From: Bradyrhizobium sp. ISRA464
Lineage (GTDB): Bacteria > Pseudomonadota > Alphaproteobacteria > Rhizobiales > Xanthobacteraceae
Assembly (NCBI RefSeq): GCF_029910095.1
Contig: NZ_CP094526.1
Coordinates: forward strand, 3,410,001 to 3,474,000
Direction: 5' to 3'
DNA length: 64,000 nucleotides
The position numbers and the translations under genes were made by a program. Numbering within the stretch: position 1 is the stretch's first letter; the number at the start of each line of letters is the position of its first letter. The notes beneath the pieces are model-generated. The model worked only from the letters and a program-made list of their open reading frames with translations, had not been told where the DNA came from and made no database searches. Below are positions 51,257 through 64,000 of the stretch, one piece after another.

Positions 51257-52270
51257 CCAGGCGTCGCACGCGGTCTTGAGCGGATCGTCGTAATAGGTTG
51301 CGATCTTGTCCGCACCCATGCCGTCGGTCGCGAGCCAGGCCGGGATGTGGACGCTGCAGAGTTGCACCACGTCGGTGAACACCTTGTCGGTTCCGGTGCC
51401 GCTGACCGGGCAGGTGGCCGCAAAGGCGTCGCCGACCAGCACGACGCCGGCCTGCCGATAGCCGGTGCTGACATAGAGGTCGGTGGGCCTGACCCTGATG
51501 TCGCCGGAGACATCGAAGTCGCCGGTGATCCGGCGCAACCGCGGCAGCGCGGCGTTGAGTGCCTCGACTGGATTGCGCCGCATCGCGCGCAGCCAGGGAT
51601 CGTCGGCCTGGCGATAGGTGAAGAGATTGGCGCGCATCCGGCCTTCGATCGGAAACAGCGTCAGATAGGGGATGCGGTCGCTTGGCCGCTCGGAGAAATA
51701 GGTCATCGCCGCGAACGGGAAGGCCGAACGCCCCACCGGCACGAGATCGAAGCCGAACGAGATGGAGTGGCAGGGGCTGGTGACCTCGCGCCCAATGCCG
51801 AGGCTGCGGCGCAGCCCGACGTTCAGTCCATTGGCGAGCACCACGAGCCGGGCCGAGATCGTATCGCCGTTGGAAAGCGCCAGCGTCTGGCGCTCGGCGC
51901 TGGTCCTGACATCGATGACCTTGTCGCAGACGAATTCGGCCGGTTCGGCGATTTCGGCGCGGATTGCTGCGATCAGCGCGGCGTACATGATGCCGAATTG
52001 CTGGTTCGGGGGAGTGTCGAGCAGATAGCCGAATCGTGCGATCCAGTTTTCGCCGCTCCGTGTGGCCGAGCGCAGCACGGATTCGGCGAATCCCGTCGCA
52101 GCGAATCGCTGCAGCTGCTCAACTCCGCCGAGCTTCTCGACGCGGAAATCGAACGGATAGGTCCAGTGCGGGTCGATCAAAATGTTCGGAATCCCGGCGC
52201 GCCCGAGCATGGCCGCGGCGGTCGAACCCGCGAGGCCTCCGCCGATGATTGCAATGTCGGTGTGCCGCAT
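51083..52270 (-). CDS. FAD-dependent oxidoreductase, paralogue 2
   Basis: A 395-aa flavoprotein closely related to the one at 48661-49869: the same opening (MRHTDIAIIGGGLAGSTAAA here), LIDPHWTYPFDFRVEKL, LVVLANGLNVGLR and VVLVGDAFAATCPVSGTGTD. The two probably arose by duplication and now flank the acyltransferase gene. Shared sequence suggests related substrates, perhaps sequential oxidations on one product. Its 3' end overlaps the convergent acyltransferase gene by 174 bases. No membrane segment or signal peptide is seen. Confidence 0.82.
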   Translation of the reverse strand: MRHTDIAIIGGGLAGSTAAAMLGRAGIPNILIDPHWTYPFDFRVEKLGGVEQLQRFAATGFAESVLRSATRSGENWIARFGYLLDTPPNQQFGIMYAALIAAIRAEIAEPAEFVCDKVIDVRTSAERQTLALSNGDTISARLVVLANGLNVGLRRSLGIGREVTSPCHSISFGFDLVPVGRSAFPFAAMTYFSERPSDRIPYLTLFPIEGRMRANLFTYRQADDPWLRAMRRNPVEALNAALPRLRRITGDFDVSGDIRVRPTDLYVSTGYRQAGVVLVGDAFAATCPVSGTGTDKVFTDVVQLCSVHIPAWLATDGMGADKIATYYDDPLKTACDAWSNAKAFSFRSVSIDPGLYWRAQRWARFLAYLVKGRLRRLRSGGRRAAVAHAVPQTPQ

Positions 52271-52961
52271 GAGGGGTCTGAGACGACAGGACCCGCCTTT
52301 TTGCGCTGCGAATGGCAAATAAAACCTTATTTTGCGGCCGACTCCGGTAACCCGGTCGGGAAGAATTGTTTCTGATCATATTATGTCCGGGTAAAATTTG
52401 ATTCACCCGAACGCACCGTGGGGTAGTGTGGGGCAGGGGAGTTGTCATAATCCGGCGTGCACCCGGGCGCGGAGGAAATGCGAAATCCGCAGGCGCCAGA
52501 GGCGTTTCTTTGATTATCGTTTTGCTTGACTTCACTATCCCGCGCTTATACAAGGCGGCCACTTAACGACAGGCGGTGAGCAACGCCAGCGTCGGAACGG
52601 AACACCCCTAGGGTCCCTTTTCGGGAGCCGGACGGGCACCAACCTCGACGAATGCCGCTCAAACGCTGTCGATGATAGCTAGGCAATGCCAGGACGATTT
52701 TAGTTCTCTTGAGCAAGTCCTCTTGAGAGTGAATTCGGATGCATGACCTCGGTGGCGGGCTGGACAGCGAACGCTGAGCAGTCCGGGAATCGCGGTCCTC
52801 TGTGGCGTCGAAGCGCTTTCCACTCAGCGATGAGTGGTTGGCGCGATTTCGTTTTGCGCGGTTGATTGTTCCGCGTCGAGCGGGCCGTACGGGATGGCTG
52901 ATCCCGAGAAGAATTTGCGGAGCCATTCAAGGTTTCGCGCGAACTAAAGGGTGAAGGCTGC
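52271..52961 (+). promoter_or_regulatory. str operon promoter and long leader
   Basis: CTTGAC (52525-52530), a 16-bp spacer and TATACA (52547-52552) form a good promoter for rpsL, giving a leader near 400 bases. The leader holds several possible hairpins and no supported gene. Upstream of the promoter the sequence is AT-richer, as expected for a strong ribosomal promoter. Confidence 0.6.
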
Positions 52962-53333
52962 ATGCCGACGATCAACCAGCTGATCGCTAATCCACGTGAA
53001 GTGCAGAAGTCGCGCAAGAAGGTGCCGGCGCTGCAGCAGTCGCCGCAGAAGCGCGGCGTTTGCACGCGCGTCTACACCACGACCCCGAAGAAGCCGAACT
53101 CGGCGCTTCGTAAGGTCGCCAAGGTGCGCCTGACCAACGGCTTCGAGGTGATCGGCTACATCCCGGGTGAGGGCCATAACCTGCAGGAGCACTCGGTGGT
53201 CATGATCCGCGGCGGCCGCGTCAAGGACTTGCCGGGCGTGCGCTACCACATCCTCCGCGGCGTGCTGGATACCCAGGGCGTCAAGAACCGTAAGCAGCGC
53301 CGTTCGAAGTACGGCGCGAAGCGTCCGAAGTAA
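52962..53333 (+). CDS. rpsL: 30S ribosomal protein S12
   Basis: A 123-aa protein at the decoding centre. [20 protein letters not shown] carries the lysine (about K43) and [10 protein letters not shown] the second region (about K88) where streptomycin-resistance changes occur; both look wild-type. It is the first gene of the str operon, with rpsG 15 bases downstream. The ATG follows AAAGGGTGAAGGCTGC. Confidence 0.98.
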   Translation: MPTINQLIANPREVQKSRKKVPALQQSPQKRGVCTRVYTTTPKKPNSALRKVAKVRLTNGFEVIGYIPGEGHNLQEHSVVMIRGGRVKDLPGVRYHILRGVLDTQGVKNRKQRRSKYGAKRPK

Positions 53334-53819
<486 letters not shown>

Positions 53820-53849
53820 GGCGAACAACGAAATCTAAGGAACAGTCTC

Positions 53850-55922
<2,073 letters not shown>

Positions 55923-55962
55923 TTGTCGTTGGTTGGCAACTAACGATTGAACGGAGAGTCAA

Positions 55963-57153
<1,191 letters not shown>

Positions 57154-57157
57154 GAAC

Positions 57158-57215
57158 GCGAATAGGGAATGGCGAGTAGCGAGTGGGTCACTCCATTCGC
57201 TATTCGCTACTCGCC
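57158..57215. repeat. Palindromic repeat between tuf and rpsJ
   Basis: GGCGAGTAGCGA (57171-57182) pairs with TCGCTACTCGCC (57204-57215). An alternative pairing joins 57158-57172 (GCGAATAGGGAATGG) with 57193-57207 (14 of 15 bases). This looks like a mobile intergenic repeat placed inside the ribosomal operon. Confidence 0.7.
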
Positions 57216-57239
57216 ACTCACTAAAGAGAGAATACGGCA

Positions 57240-57548
57240 ATGAACGGCCAAAACATTCGCATCCGTCTCAAGGCGTTCGACCATCGAATCCTCGATACGT
57301 CGACCCGTGAGATCGTGAACACGGCGAAGCGCACCGGTGCGCAGGTTCGCGGACCCATTCCGCTGCCGACCCGCATCGAGAAGTTCACCGTCAACCGTTC
57401 GCCGCACGTTGACAAGAAGAGCCGCGAGCAATTCGAGATGCGCACCCACAAGCGCCTCCTCGACATTGTCGACCCGACCCCGCAGACCGTCGATGCGCTG
57501 ATGAAGCTCGACCTGGCCGCCGGTGTCGACGTCGAGATCAAGCTCTAA
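57240..57548 (+). CDS. rpsJ: 30S ribosomal protein S10
   Basis: A 102-aa protein of the 30S head and also the NusE partner of NusB and NusG in antitermination. It carries [20 protein letters not shown] at the start and the loop [21 protein letters not shown] Shine-Dalgarno AAAGAGAGAATACGGCA precedes the ATG. It is the first gene of the S10 group, 86 bases after tuf. Confidence 0.98.
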
Positions 57549-57602
57549 GGATTTGGATTTTTACGTCCGCCGCTTGCGGACAGAAAGACAGGAAGCACGC
57601 CG

Positions 57603-58322
57603 ATGCGCTCCGGAGTGATCGCACAAAAGGTCGGGATGACGCGGGTCTTTACGGAGACCGGCGAGCATATCCCTGTGACCGTGCTGAAGCTGGGCAACTG
57701 CCAGGTGCTGGGTCACCGCACGACCGAGAAGAACGGCTATGTCGCCCTTCAGCTCGGCGCGGGCACCCGCAAGACCGTCTACATGCCCAAGGCCGAACGC
57801 GGCCAGTTCGCGGTCGCCAAGGTCGAGCCCAAGCGCAAGGTCGCCGAGTTCCGCGTGTCCGAGGACTCGCTGATCCCGGTGGGCGCGGAAATCCAGGCGG
57901 ACCATTTCGTGGTCGGCCAGTTTGTCGACGTGACCGGCACCTCGGTCGGTAAGGGTTTTGCCGGCGGTATGAAGCGCTGGAATTTCGGCGGCCTGCGCGC
58001 CACCCACGGTGTGTCGATCTCGCACCGTTCGATCGGTTCGACCGGTGGTCGTCAGGATCCCGGCAAGACCTGGAAGAACAAGAAGATGCCCGGTCACATG
58101 GGCGTCGATCGCATCACCACGCTCAATCTGCGCGTGGTGCAGACCGACGTCGAGCGCGGCCTGATCCTCGTCGAAGGCGCCGTTCCCGGCTCCAAGGGCG
58201 GCTGGATCTCGGTGCGCGACGCGGTGAAGAAGCCGCTGCCGAAGGAAGCCCCGAAGCCCGGCAAGTTCAAGGTTGCCGGCGGCGAGGCTGCCGAGGCTCC
58301 GGCCGAGAAGGAGGGCGCGTGA
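57603..58322 (+). CDS. rplC: 50S ribosomal protein L3
   Basis: A 239-aa protein, slightly long because of an acidic Ala-rich C-terminal tail typical of alphaproteobacteria. It has [15 protein letters not shown] at the start and the extended loop [20 protein letters not shown] that reaches the peptidyl-transferase centre. It binds early in 50S assembly. The rplD gene starts one base after its stop. Confidence 0.97.
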   Translation: MRSGVIAQKVGMTRVFTETGEHIPVTVLKLGNCQVLGHRTTEKNGYVALQLGAGTRKTVYMPKAERGQFAVAKVEPKRKVAEFRVSEDSLIPVGAEIQADHFVVGQFVDVTGTSVGKGFAGGMKRWNFGGLRATHGVSISHRSIGSTGGRQDPGKTWKNKKMPGHMGVDRITTLNLRVVQTDVERGLILVEGAVPGSKGGWISVRDAVKKPLPKEAPKPGKFKVAGGEAAEAPAEKEGA

Positions 58323-58323
58323 G

Positions 58324-58944
58324 ATGGAACTGAAAGTCACGACCCTTGAGGGCAAGGACGCCGGATCGGTTCAGCTCTCGGACGCGATCTTCGGTCTCGA
58401 GCCGCGCGCGGACATCATCCAGCGCTGCGTGCAGTGGCAGCTGAACAAGCGTCAGGCCGGCACGCACAAGGCCAAGGGCCGCGCCGAGATCTGGCGCACC
58501 GGCAAGAAAATGTACAAGCAGAAGGGCACCGGCGGCGCCCGTCACGGCTCGGCTCGCGTGCCGCAGTTCCGTGGCGGTGGCCGTGCGTTCGGTCCGGTCG
58601 TTCGCTCGCATGCGACCGACCTGCCGAAGAAGGTGCGTGCGCTCGCGCTGAAGCATGCGTTGTCGGCCAAGGCCAAGGACGGCGGGCTTGTCGTGATCGA
58701 CAGCGCGGCCGTCAAGGAAGCCAAGACCAAGGCGCTGCTCGGTCAGTTCTCCGGTCTCGGGCTCACCAACGCGCTGATCATCGACGGTGCGGAGCTGAAC
58801 GCCGGTTTCGCGACCGCGGCCCGCAACATCCCGAACATCGACGTGCTGCCTATCCAGGGCATCAACGTTTACGACATTCTCCGCCGCCAGAAGCTGGTGC
58901 TGACCAAGGCCGCGGTTGATGCGCTGGAGGCGCGCTTCAAATGA
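58324..58944 (+). CDS. rplD: 50S ribosomal protein L4
   Basis: A 206-aa protein lining the exit tunnel. The tunnel loop is [20 protein letters not shown]. The globular domain includes [20 protein letters not shown]. In E. coli it also represses the S10 operon. The ATG lies at the rplC stop, and its own stop overlaps the rplW start, so L3, L4 and L23 are translated as a coupled set. Confidence 0.97.
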   Translation: MELKVTTLEGKDAGSVQLSDAIFGLEPRADIIQRCVQWQLNKRQAGTHKAKGRAEIWRTGKKMYKQKGTGGARHGSARVPQFRGGGRAFGPVVRSHATDLPKKVRALALKHALSAKAKDGGLVVIDSAAVKEAKTKALLGQFSGLGLTNALIIDGAELNAGFATAARNIPNIDVLPIQGINVYDILRRQKLVLTKAAVDALEARFK

Positions 58945-59240
58945 AGAACATTGATCCGCGCCACTACGATGTGATCGTCGCTCCTGTCGTGACGGAAAAG
59001 GCGACGCTCGCCTCCGAGCACAACAAGGTGCTGTTCAAGGTCTCCGGCAAGGCCACCAAGCCGCAGATCAAGGAAGCGGTCGAGAAGCTGTTCGACGTCA
59101 AGGTGAAGAGCGTCAACACCCTCGTTCGCAAGGGCAAGACCAAGGTGTTCCGCGGCAATCTCGGCTCGCAGTCGGACACCAAGCGCGCGATCGTGACCCT
59201 GGAAGAGGGCCACCGGATCGACGTGACTACCGGACTATAA
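58941..59240 (+). CDS. rplW: 50S ribosomal protein L23
   Basis: A 99-aa protein at the tunnel exit, the docking point for trigger factor and SRP. It has [20 protein letters not shown] and [19 protein letters not shown]. It overlaps the rplD stop by four bases (ATGA). Confidence 0.97.
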   Translation: MKNIDPRHYDVIVAPVVTEKATLASEHNKVLFKVSGKATKPQIKEAVEKLFDVKVKSVNTLVRKGKTKVFRGNLGSQSDTKRAIVTLEEGHRIDVTTGL

Positions 59241-59252
59241 GGCGCAACGACG

Positions 59253-60086
59253 ATGGCATTGAAAACCTACAATCCCACGACGCCGGGCCAGCGCCAGCTG
59301 GTCATGGTCGATCGTTCGGCGCTCTACAAGGGCAAGCCGGTGAAGACGCTGACCGAGGGCAAGCTCGGCACCGGCGGCCGCAACAACACCGGTCGCATCA
59401 CCGTGCGCTTCCGCGGCGGCGGCCACAAGAAGGCCTACCGCACCGTCGACTTCCGCCGCGACAAGGTGGACGTACCGGCGACCGTGGAGCGGCTGGAGTA
59501 TGATCCGAACCGCACCGCGTTCATCGCGCTGATCAAGTACCAGGACGGCGAGCAGGCCTACATCCTGGCGCCGCAGCGCCTGGCGGCGGGCGACACCGTC
59601 GTCGCCGGCAACTATGTCGACGTGAAGCCCGGCAACGTCATGCCGCTCGGCAACATGCCGGTCGGCACGATCGTGCACAACATCGAGCTCAAGATCGGCA
59701 AGGGCGGGCAGCTCGCGCGCTCGGCCGGTACCTACGCCCAGATCGTCGGCCGCGACCAGGACTACGTGATCATCCGCCTGAACTCGGGCGAGCAACGTCT
59801 GGTGCACGGCCGTTGCCGCGGCACGATCGGCGCGGTCTCCAATCCGGATCACATGAACATCTCGATCGGCAAGGCCGGTCGGACCCGCTGGCTCGGCTGG
59901 CGCCCGCACAACCGCGGCGTCGTCATGAACCCGATCGATCACCCGCACGGCGGTGGTGAAGGTCGTACCTCGGGCGGTCGCCACCCGGTTACTCCGTGGG
60001 GCAAGCCGACCAAGGGCAAGAAGACCCGCACCAACAAGTCGACCAACAAATTCATTCTCCTAAGCCGCCACAAGCGGAAGAAGTAA
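59253..60086 (+). CDS. rplB: 50S ribosomal protein L2
   Basis: A 277-aa protein needed for subunit joining and peptidyl transfer. It carries [20 protein letters not shown] near the start and the conserved C-terminal [20 protein letters not shown], which contains the key His region. Shine-Dalgarno AAGGCGCAACG lies 5 bases upstream. Confidence 0.98.
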   Translation: MALKTYNPTTPGQRQLVMVDRSALYKGKPVKTLTEGKLGTGGRNNTGRITVRFRGGGHKKAYRTVDFRRDKVDVPATVERLEYDPNRTAFIALIKYQDGEQAYILAPQRLAAGDTVVAGNYVDVKPGNVMPLGNMPVGTIVHNIELKIGKGGQLARSAGTYAQIVGRDQDYVIIRLNSGEQRLVHGRCRGTIGAVSNPDHMNISIGKAGRTRWLGWRPHNRGVVMNPIDHPHGGGEGRTSGGRHPVTPWGKPTKGKKTRTNKSTNKFILLSRHKRKK

Positions 60087-60098
60087 GGAACGCCGGAC

Positions 60099-60377
60099 AT
60101 GGTTCGTTCAGTCTGGAAAGGCCCGTTCGTCGAAGGCTCTCTGCTCAAGAAGGCAGATGCCGCGCGCGCGTCCGGCCGTCACGACGTCATCAAGATCTGG
60201 AGCCGCCGCTCGACCATCCTGCCGCAGTTCGTCGGCCTGACGTTCGGCGTCTACAACGGCCAGAAGCATGTGCCGGTGGCGGTCAACGAGGAAATGGTGG
60301 GTCACAAGTTCGGCGAGTTCTCGCCGACCCGGACCTTCCATGGCCACTCGGGCGACAAGAAAGCCAAGAAGGCTTGA
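60099..60377 (+). CDS. rpsS: 30S ribosomal protein S19
   Basis: A 92-aa 30S head protein that contacts the A-site finger. It has [18 protein letters not shown] and the signature [20 protein letters not shown]. It starts 12 bases after rplB. Confidence 0.97.
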   Translation: MVRSVWKGPFVEGSLLKKADAARASGRHDVIKIWSRRSTILPQFVGLTFGVYNGQKHVPVAVNEEMVGHKFGEFSPTRTFHGHSGDKKAKKA

Positions 60378-60387
60378 GGATTAGACG

Positions 60388-60774
60388 ATGAGCAAACCAA
60401 AGCGCGAACGTAGCCTCGCGGACAATGAGGCCAAGGCCGTCGCCCGCATGCTGCGCGTCAGCCCGCAGAAGCTCAACCTGGTGGCGCAGCTGATCCGCGG
60501 CCGCAAGGCGTCTGCTGCGCTCGCCGACCTGCAGTTCTCGCGCAAGCGGATCGCGGTCGACGTCAAGAAGTGCCTGGAGTCGGCGATCGCGAACGCCGAG
60601 AACAACCATGACCTCGATGTCGACGATCTCGTCGTTGCCGAGGCGCATGTCGGCAACGGTCTCGTGATGAAGCGCTTTGCGCCGCGTGGTCGTGGCCGTT
60701 CGGGCCGTGTGTACAAACCGTTCTCGCACCTGACCATCGTGGTTCGTCAGGTCGAGGCCGAGGCAAGCGCTTAA
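60388..60774 (+). CDS. rplV: 50S ribosomal protein L22
   Basis: A 128-aa tunnel protein that shapes the constriction with L4. It has [20 protein letters not shown] and the beta-hairpin [20 protein letters not shown], whose residues influence macrolide binding; no deletion is seen there. It follows rpsS by 10 bases. Confidence 0.97.
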   Translation: MSKPKRERSLADNEAKAVARMLRVSPQKLNLVAQLIRGRKASAALADLQFSRKRIAVDVKKCLESAIANAENNHDLDVDDLVVAEAHVGNGLVMKRFAPRGRGRSGRVYKPFSHLTIVVRQVEAEASA

Positions 60775-60791
60775 GGGCGCAGGAGAAGACG

Positions 60792-61496
60792 ATGGGTCAA
60801 AAGATCAATCCAATCGGGCTGCGTCTCGGCATCAACCGGACCTGGGATTCCCGTTGGTTCGCCGGCAAGCAGGAATACGGCAAGCTGTTGCACGAGGACG
60901 TCAAGATCCGCGAGATCCTGCACAAGGAGCTCAAGCAGGCGGCCGTGGCGCGCATCGTGATCGAGCGTCCGCACAAGAAGTGCCGCGTGACGATCCACTC
61001 GGCGCGTCCGGGCGTGGTGATCGGCAAGAAGGGCGCCGACATCGACAAGCTGCGCAAGAAGGTCGCCGACATCACCTCGTCGGACGTCGTGATCAACATC
61101 GTCGAAATCCGCAAGCCGGAGCTCGACGCGACCCTGGTCGCCGAATCGATCGCCCAGCAGCTCGAGCGCCGCGTCGCGTTCCGCCGTGCCATGAAGCGCG
61201 CCGTACAGTCGGCGATGCGCCTCGGTGCCGAAGGTATCCGCATCAATTGCTCGGGCCGTCTCGGCGGCGCTGAAATCGCGCGCATGGAGTGGTACCGCGA
61301 GGGCCGCGTGCCGCTGCACACGCTGCGCGCCGACGTCGATTACGGCGTTGCAACCGCGTTCACGACCTTCGGCACCTGCGGCGTCAAGGTCTGGATCTTC
61401 AAGGGCGAGATCCTCGAGCACGATCCGATGGCCCAGGACAAGAAGATGGCCGAAGGCGACACCCCGCGTTCGCGCCGCGATGCGGCCGCCGCTTGA
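60792..61496 (+). CDS. rpsC: 30S ribosomal protein S3
   Basis: A 234-aa protein at the mRNA entry site. The KH domain includes [20 protein letters not shown], and the C-domain has [20 protein letters not shown]. With S4 and S5 it forms the ribosomal helicase. An acidic/basic tail ends the protein. Confidence 0.98.
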   Translation: MGQKINPIGLRLGINRTWDSRWFAGKQEYGKLLHEDVKIREILHKELKQAAVARIVIERPHKKCRVTIHSARPGVVIGKKGADIDKLRKKVADITSSDVVINIVEIRKPELDATLVAESIAQQLERRVAFRRAMKRAVQSAMRLGAEGIRINCSGRLGGAEIARMEWYREGRVPLHTLRADVDYGVATAFTTFGTCGVKVWIFKGEILEHDPMAQDKKMAEGDTPRSRRDAAAA

Positions 61497-61526
61497 GGCA
61501 AAGCAGGAATTTGAGGGCTTAAAGCC

Positions 61527-61940
61527 ATGATGCAACCTAAGAAAACGAAGTTCCGGAAGGCGCATAAGGGCCGTATCCACGGCGTTGCGACCTCTGGCGC
61601 GACGTTGGCGTTCGGCCAGTTCGGCCTGAAGGCGATGGAGCCTGAGCGCGTCACCGCCCGTCAGATCGAAGCCGCCCGCCGCGCGCTGACCCGTCACATG
61701 AAGCGCGCCGGCCGCGTCTGGATCCGCGTGTTCCCCGACGTGCCGGTGTCGAAGAAGCCTGCCGAAGTCCGCATGGGCTCCGGCAAGGGTTCGCCGGAAT
61801 TGTGGGTGGTCCGGGTCAAGCCGGGCCGTGTGATGTTCGAGATCGACGGCGTGCCGGTGCAGACCGCGAAGGAAGCGCTGACGCTCGCCGCCGCCAAGCT
61901 GCCGATCAAGACGCGCTTCGTCGCGCGCATTGCGGAGTAA
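61527..61940 (+). CDS. rplP: 50S ribosomal protein L16
   Basis: A 137-aa protein near the A site that helps place tRNA. It has [40 protein letters not shown] and the typical C-terminal [11 protein letters not shown]. It follows rpsC by 30 bases. The conserved RMGxGKG motif is intact. Confidence 0.97.
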   Translation: MMQPKKTKFRKAHKGRIHGVATSGATLAFGQFGLKAMEPERVTARQIEAARRALTRHMKRAGRVWIRVFPDVPVSKKPAEVRMGSGKGSPELWVVRVKPGRVMFEIDGVPVQTAKEALTLAAAKLPIKTRFVARIAE

Positions 61941-61945
61941 TCGCC

Positions 61946-62152
61946 ATGGCCGAGATGAAAGTTGCAGACATTCGCGCGATGAGCGACGACCAGCGGGAAG
62001 ACGCGATCCTCAACCTGAAGAAGGAGCGCTTCAACCTCCGCTTCCAGCGCGCCACCGGTCAGCTGGAGAACACGTCGCGGATGCGGGAAGCCCGCCGCGA
62101 CATCGCCCGTATCAAGACCATCGCTGCCGAGCAGCGCGCGAAGAAGAAGTAA
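61946..62152 (+). CDS. rpmC: 50S ribosomal protein L29
   Basis: A 68-aa two-helix protein at the tunnel exit beside L23. It has [20 protein letters not shown] and [20 protein letters not shown], the family signature. It begins 5 bases after rplP. Confidence 0.97.
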   Translation: MAEMKVADIRAMSDDQREDAILNLKKERFNLRFQRATGQLENTSRMREARRDIARIKTIAAEQRAKKK

Positions 62153-62163
62153 GGGGCCAAGCT

Positions 62164-62412
62164 ATGCCGAAACGTACTCTGCAGGGCGTGGTCGTCAGCG
62201 ACAAGCAAGCCAAGACGGTGGTGGTGCGCGTCGATCGCCGCTTCACCCATCCGATCTACAAGAAGACGATCCGCCGTTCCAAGAACTACCACGCGCACGA
62301 CGAGAACAACCAGTTCAAGCCCGGCGACATGGTCTGGATCGAGGAATCGAAGCCGATCTCGAAGCTGAAGCGCTGGACCGTGGTCCGGGGCGAACACAAG
62401 AAAACGGCCTGA
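62164..62412 (+). CDS. rpsQ: 30S ribosomal protein S17
   Basis: An 82-aa primary 16S-binding protein with an OB fold: [37 protein letters not shown] and [18 protein letters not shown]. It follows rpmC by 11 bases. A 75-base gap with no terminator precedes rplN. Confidence 0.97.
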   Translation: MPKRTLQGVVVSDKQAKTVVVRVDRRFTHPIYKKTIRRSKNYHAHDENNQFKPGDMVWIEESKPISKLKRWTVVRGEHKKTA

Positions 62413-62487
62413 TAACTTCGGCTTAGCCGAGGCATTTCAGGGAAATTTTGAGCGCGCTAGAGCGCAGAAAGAGGACGAGGTGCATCA

Positions 62488-62856
62488 ATGATTCAGATGC
62501 AGACCAACCTCGACGTGGCCGATAATTCAGGCGCACGCCGTGTCATGTGCATCAAGGTGCTTGGCGGTTCCAAGCGTCGCTATGCCACCGTGGGCGACAT
62601 TATCGTTGTGTCGATCAAGGAAGCCATTCCGCGTGGCAAGGTGAAGAAGGGCGACGTGATGAAGGCCGTCGTGGTGCGGGTCCGCAAGGACATCCGCCGC
62701 GCCGACGGCTCGGTCATCCGTTTCGACCGCAACGCCGCCGTGCTGATCAACAACCAGTCGGAGCCGGTCGGCACCCGCATCTTCGGGCCGGTGCCGCGCG
62801 AGCTTCGCGCCAAGAACCACATGAAGATCATTTCGCTCGCGCCGGAGGTGCTGTGA
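62488..62856 (+). CDS. rplN: 50S ribosomal protein L14
   Basis: A 122-aa protein at the subunit interface, first gene of the spc group. It has [20 protein letters not shown] and [20 protein letters not shown], both highly conserved. Its stop overlaps the rplX ATG by one base. Confidence 0.98.
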   Translation: MIQMQTNLDVADNSGARRVMCIKVLGGSKRRYATVGDIIVVSIKEAIPRGKVKKGDVMKAVVVRVRKDIRRADGSVIRFDRNAAVLINNQSEPVGTRIFGPVPRELRAKNHMKIISLAPEVL

Positions 62857-63170
62857 TGGCTGCCAAGATCCGCAAAGGCGACAAGGTGATCGTGCTCACC
62901 GGCCGCGACAAGGGTCGCACCGGCGAGGTGTTCGAGGTGCGTCCGGACGAGAACAAGGCCCTCGTCCGCGGCATCAACATGGTGAAGCGTCACCAGAAGC
63001 AGACCCAGTCCCAGGAGGGCGGCATCATCTCCAAGGAGGCGCCGATCCACCTGTCGAACATTGCGTATGTCGGCAAGGACGGAAAGCCGACCCGCATTGG
63101 GTTCAAGATTCAGGCCGATGGCAAGAAGGTTCGTGTTGCCAAGAGCTCGGGAGCAGAGATCGATGGCTGA
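62856..63170 (+). CDS. rplX: 50S ribosomal protein L24
   Basis: A 104-aa assembly-initiating protein with a KOW motif: [20 protein letters not shown]. The middle region [20 protein letters not shown] is typical. It overlaps rplE by 8 bases, so the two are coupled. Confidence 0.97.
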   Translation: MAAKIRKGDKVIVLTGRDKGRTGEVFEVRPDENKALVRGINMVKRHQKQTQSQEGGIISKEAPIHLSNIAYVGKDGKPTRIGFKIQADGKKVRVAKSSGAEIDG

Positions 63171-63720
63171 TACCGCTTACGTGCCGCGCCTGCGCGCGGA
63201 GTATGACAAGAAGATCCGCGGCATGATGACCGAGAAGTTCGGCTATGCCAACGTGATGCAGGTTCCGCGCCTGGACAAGGTCGTGCTCAACATGGGCGTC
63301 GGCGAGTCCGTCAACGACCGCAAGAAGGCCGAGACCGCCGCTGCCGAGCTGACCCTGATCGCCGGCCAGAAGGCGATCGTGACCTATTCGCGCGTCGCGA
63401 TCGCGACCTTCAAGCTGCGTGAGAACCAGCCGATCGGCTGCAAGGTCACGCTGCGCAAGGCCCATATGTACGAGTTCATCGACCGCCTGGTGAATGTGGC
63501 GCTGCCCCGCGTCCGCGACTTCCGCGGCCTGAACCCGAAGAGCTTCGACGGCCGCGGCAACTATTCGCTCGGCATCAAGGAGCACATCATTTTCCCCGAG
63601 ATCGACTTCGACAAGGTCTCGGAAGCGCGTGGCATGGACATCACGGTCTGCACCACCGCCAAGACCGACGACGAGGCGCGCGCCTTGTTGACCGCTTTCA
63701 ATTTCCCGTTCCGGCAGTGA
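63163..63720 (+). CDS. rplE: 50S ribosomal protein L5
   Basis: A 185-aa 5S rRNA-binding protein of the central protuberance. It has [40 protein letters not shown] and [20 protein letters not shown]. An in-frame upstream extension is excluded because the ATG at 63163 follows GGGAGCAGAGATCG and matches the family start. Confidence 0.98.
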   Translation: MADTAYVPRLRAEYDKKIRGMMTEKFGYANVMQVPRLDKVVLNMGVGESVNDRKKAETAAAELTLIAGQKAIVTYSRVAIATFKLRENQPIGCKVTLRKAHMYEFIDRLVNVALPRVRDFRGLNPKSFDGRGNYSLGIKEHIIFPEIDFDKVSEARGMDITVCTTAKTDDEARALLTAFNFPFRQ

Positions 63721-63766
63721 GTAGCTGAGTCAAGGCAACTCAAACGCGGATACCCAGGAGCCAAGC

Positions 63767-64000
63767 ATGGCAAAGAAGAGTTCAGTCGAGAAGAACAACC
63801 GGCGCAAGCGGATGGCGAAGAACGCCGCTCCCCGCCGCGAGAAGCTGAAGGCGATCATCGCCGACAAGACCAAGCCGATGGAAGAGCGCTTCGCGGCGAC
63901 GCTGAAGCTCGCCGAGATGCCGCGCAACTCGTCGCCGACGCGCATCCGCAACCGCTGCGAGCTGACCGGGCGTCCGCGCTCGAACTATCGCAAGAACAAG
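63767..64000 (+). CDS. rpsN: 30S ribosomal protein S14, cut by window end
   Basis: The first 78 residues of a protein usually of 101 aa. It has [20 protein letters not shown] at the start and [20 protein letters not shown]. The zinc-binding CxxC pattern of the short form is missing, so this is the longer zinc-free (C-minus) form. Shine-Dalgarno CCAGGAGCCAAGC. Confidence 0.95.
   Translation, partial: MAKKSSVEKNNRRKRMAKNAAPRREKLKAIIADKTKPMEERFAATLKLAEMPRNSSPTRIRNRCELTGRPRSNYRKNK

Overview
The window looks like the chromosome of a Bradyrhizobium-type alphaproteobacterium (order Hyphomicrobiales). This is inferred from the high GC, the many GC-rich palindromic intergenic repeats, alphaproteobacterial lengths of RpoB (1372 aa) and RpoC (1399 aa), CTTGAC-type -35 boxes, and the style of the flanking metabolic genes. 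No database search was run.

Region 1 (1-15.8 kb) is accessory metabolism. It begins with the 3' part of an assimilatory nitrate reductase gene. Next come a CaiB/BaiF CoA-transferase, a TetR regulator, an acyl-CoA dehydrogenase with the ACAD10/11 signature, an APH-like kinase of the ACAD10/11 type, an EamA transporter and an ArgE/DapE-type deacylase. Two SDR dehydrogenases, a histidine phosphatase and a serine beta-lactamase-fold hydrolase follow. The dehydrogenase and kinase together look like a bacterial, unfused version of the two halves of ACAD11, which points to phosphorylation-dependent 4-hydroxyacyl-CoA breakdown. An IS1182-type element sits exactly in the loop of a palindromic repeat.

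Region 2 (16.0-28.3 kb) is a 12.2-kb integrated element in the 3' end of tRNA-Trp. It has a 46-bp direct repeat at both ends (attL, attR) and paired TGTCCCAA arm-type sites near both ends. The integrase keeps its catalytic domain but has lost its N-terminus. The cargo comprises small phage-type proteins, a secreted tail-spike-like beta-helix protein, an SDH/ClpP-fold serine protease with a small overlapping partner, a lipoprotein, a protein that appears to join an HTH, a zinc motif and a sigma-region-2-like segment, and a run of overlapping small genes. No capsid, portal or terminase gene was seen.

Region 3 (28.3-44.2 kb) holds a decayed transporter-gene remnant and an acyl-CoA synthetase. 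It then runs secE-nusG-rplK-rplA, a 2-hydroxyacid dehydrogenase, rplJ-rplL and rpoB-rpoC.

Region 4 (44.3-52.3 kb) lies between rpoC and the str operon and holds five unusual genes. They are an amine-oxidase/methyltransferase fusion, an ABC exporter with acidic tails at both ends, two paralogous flavoproteins, and a CelD/FemAB-type acyltransferase between them. This looks like a small uncharacterised biosynthesis-and-export locus.

Region 5 (52.5-64 kb) is the str-S10-spc ribosomal operon: rpsL, rpsG, fusA, tuf, rpsJ, rplC, rplD, rplW, rplB, rpsS, rplV, rpsC, rplP, rpmC, rpsQ, rplN, rplX, rplE and a truncated rpsN. A palindromic repeat lies between tuf and rpsJ.
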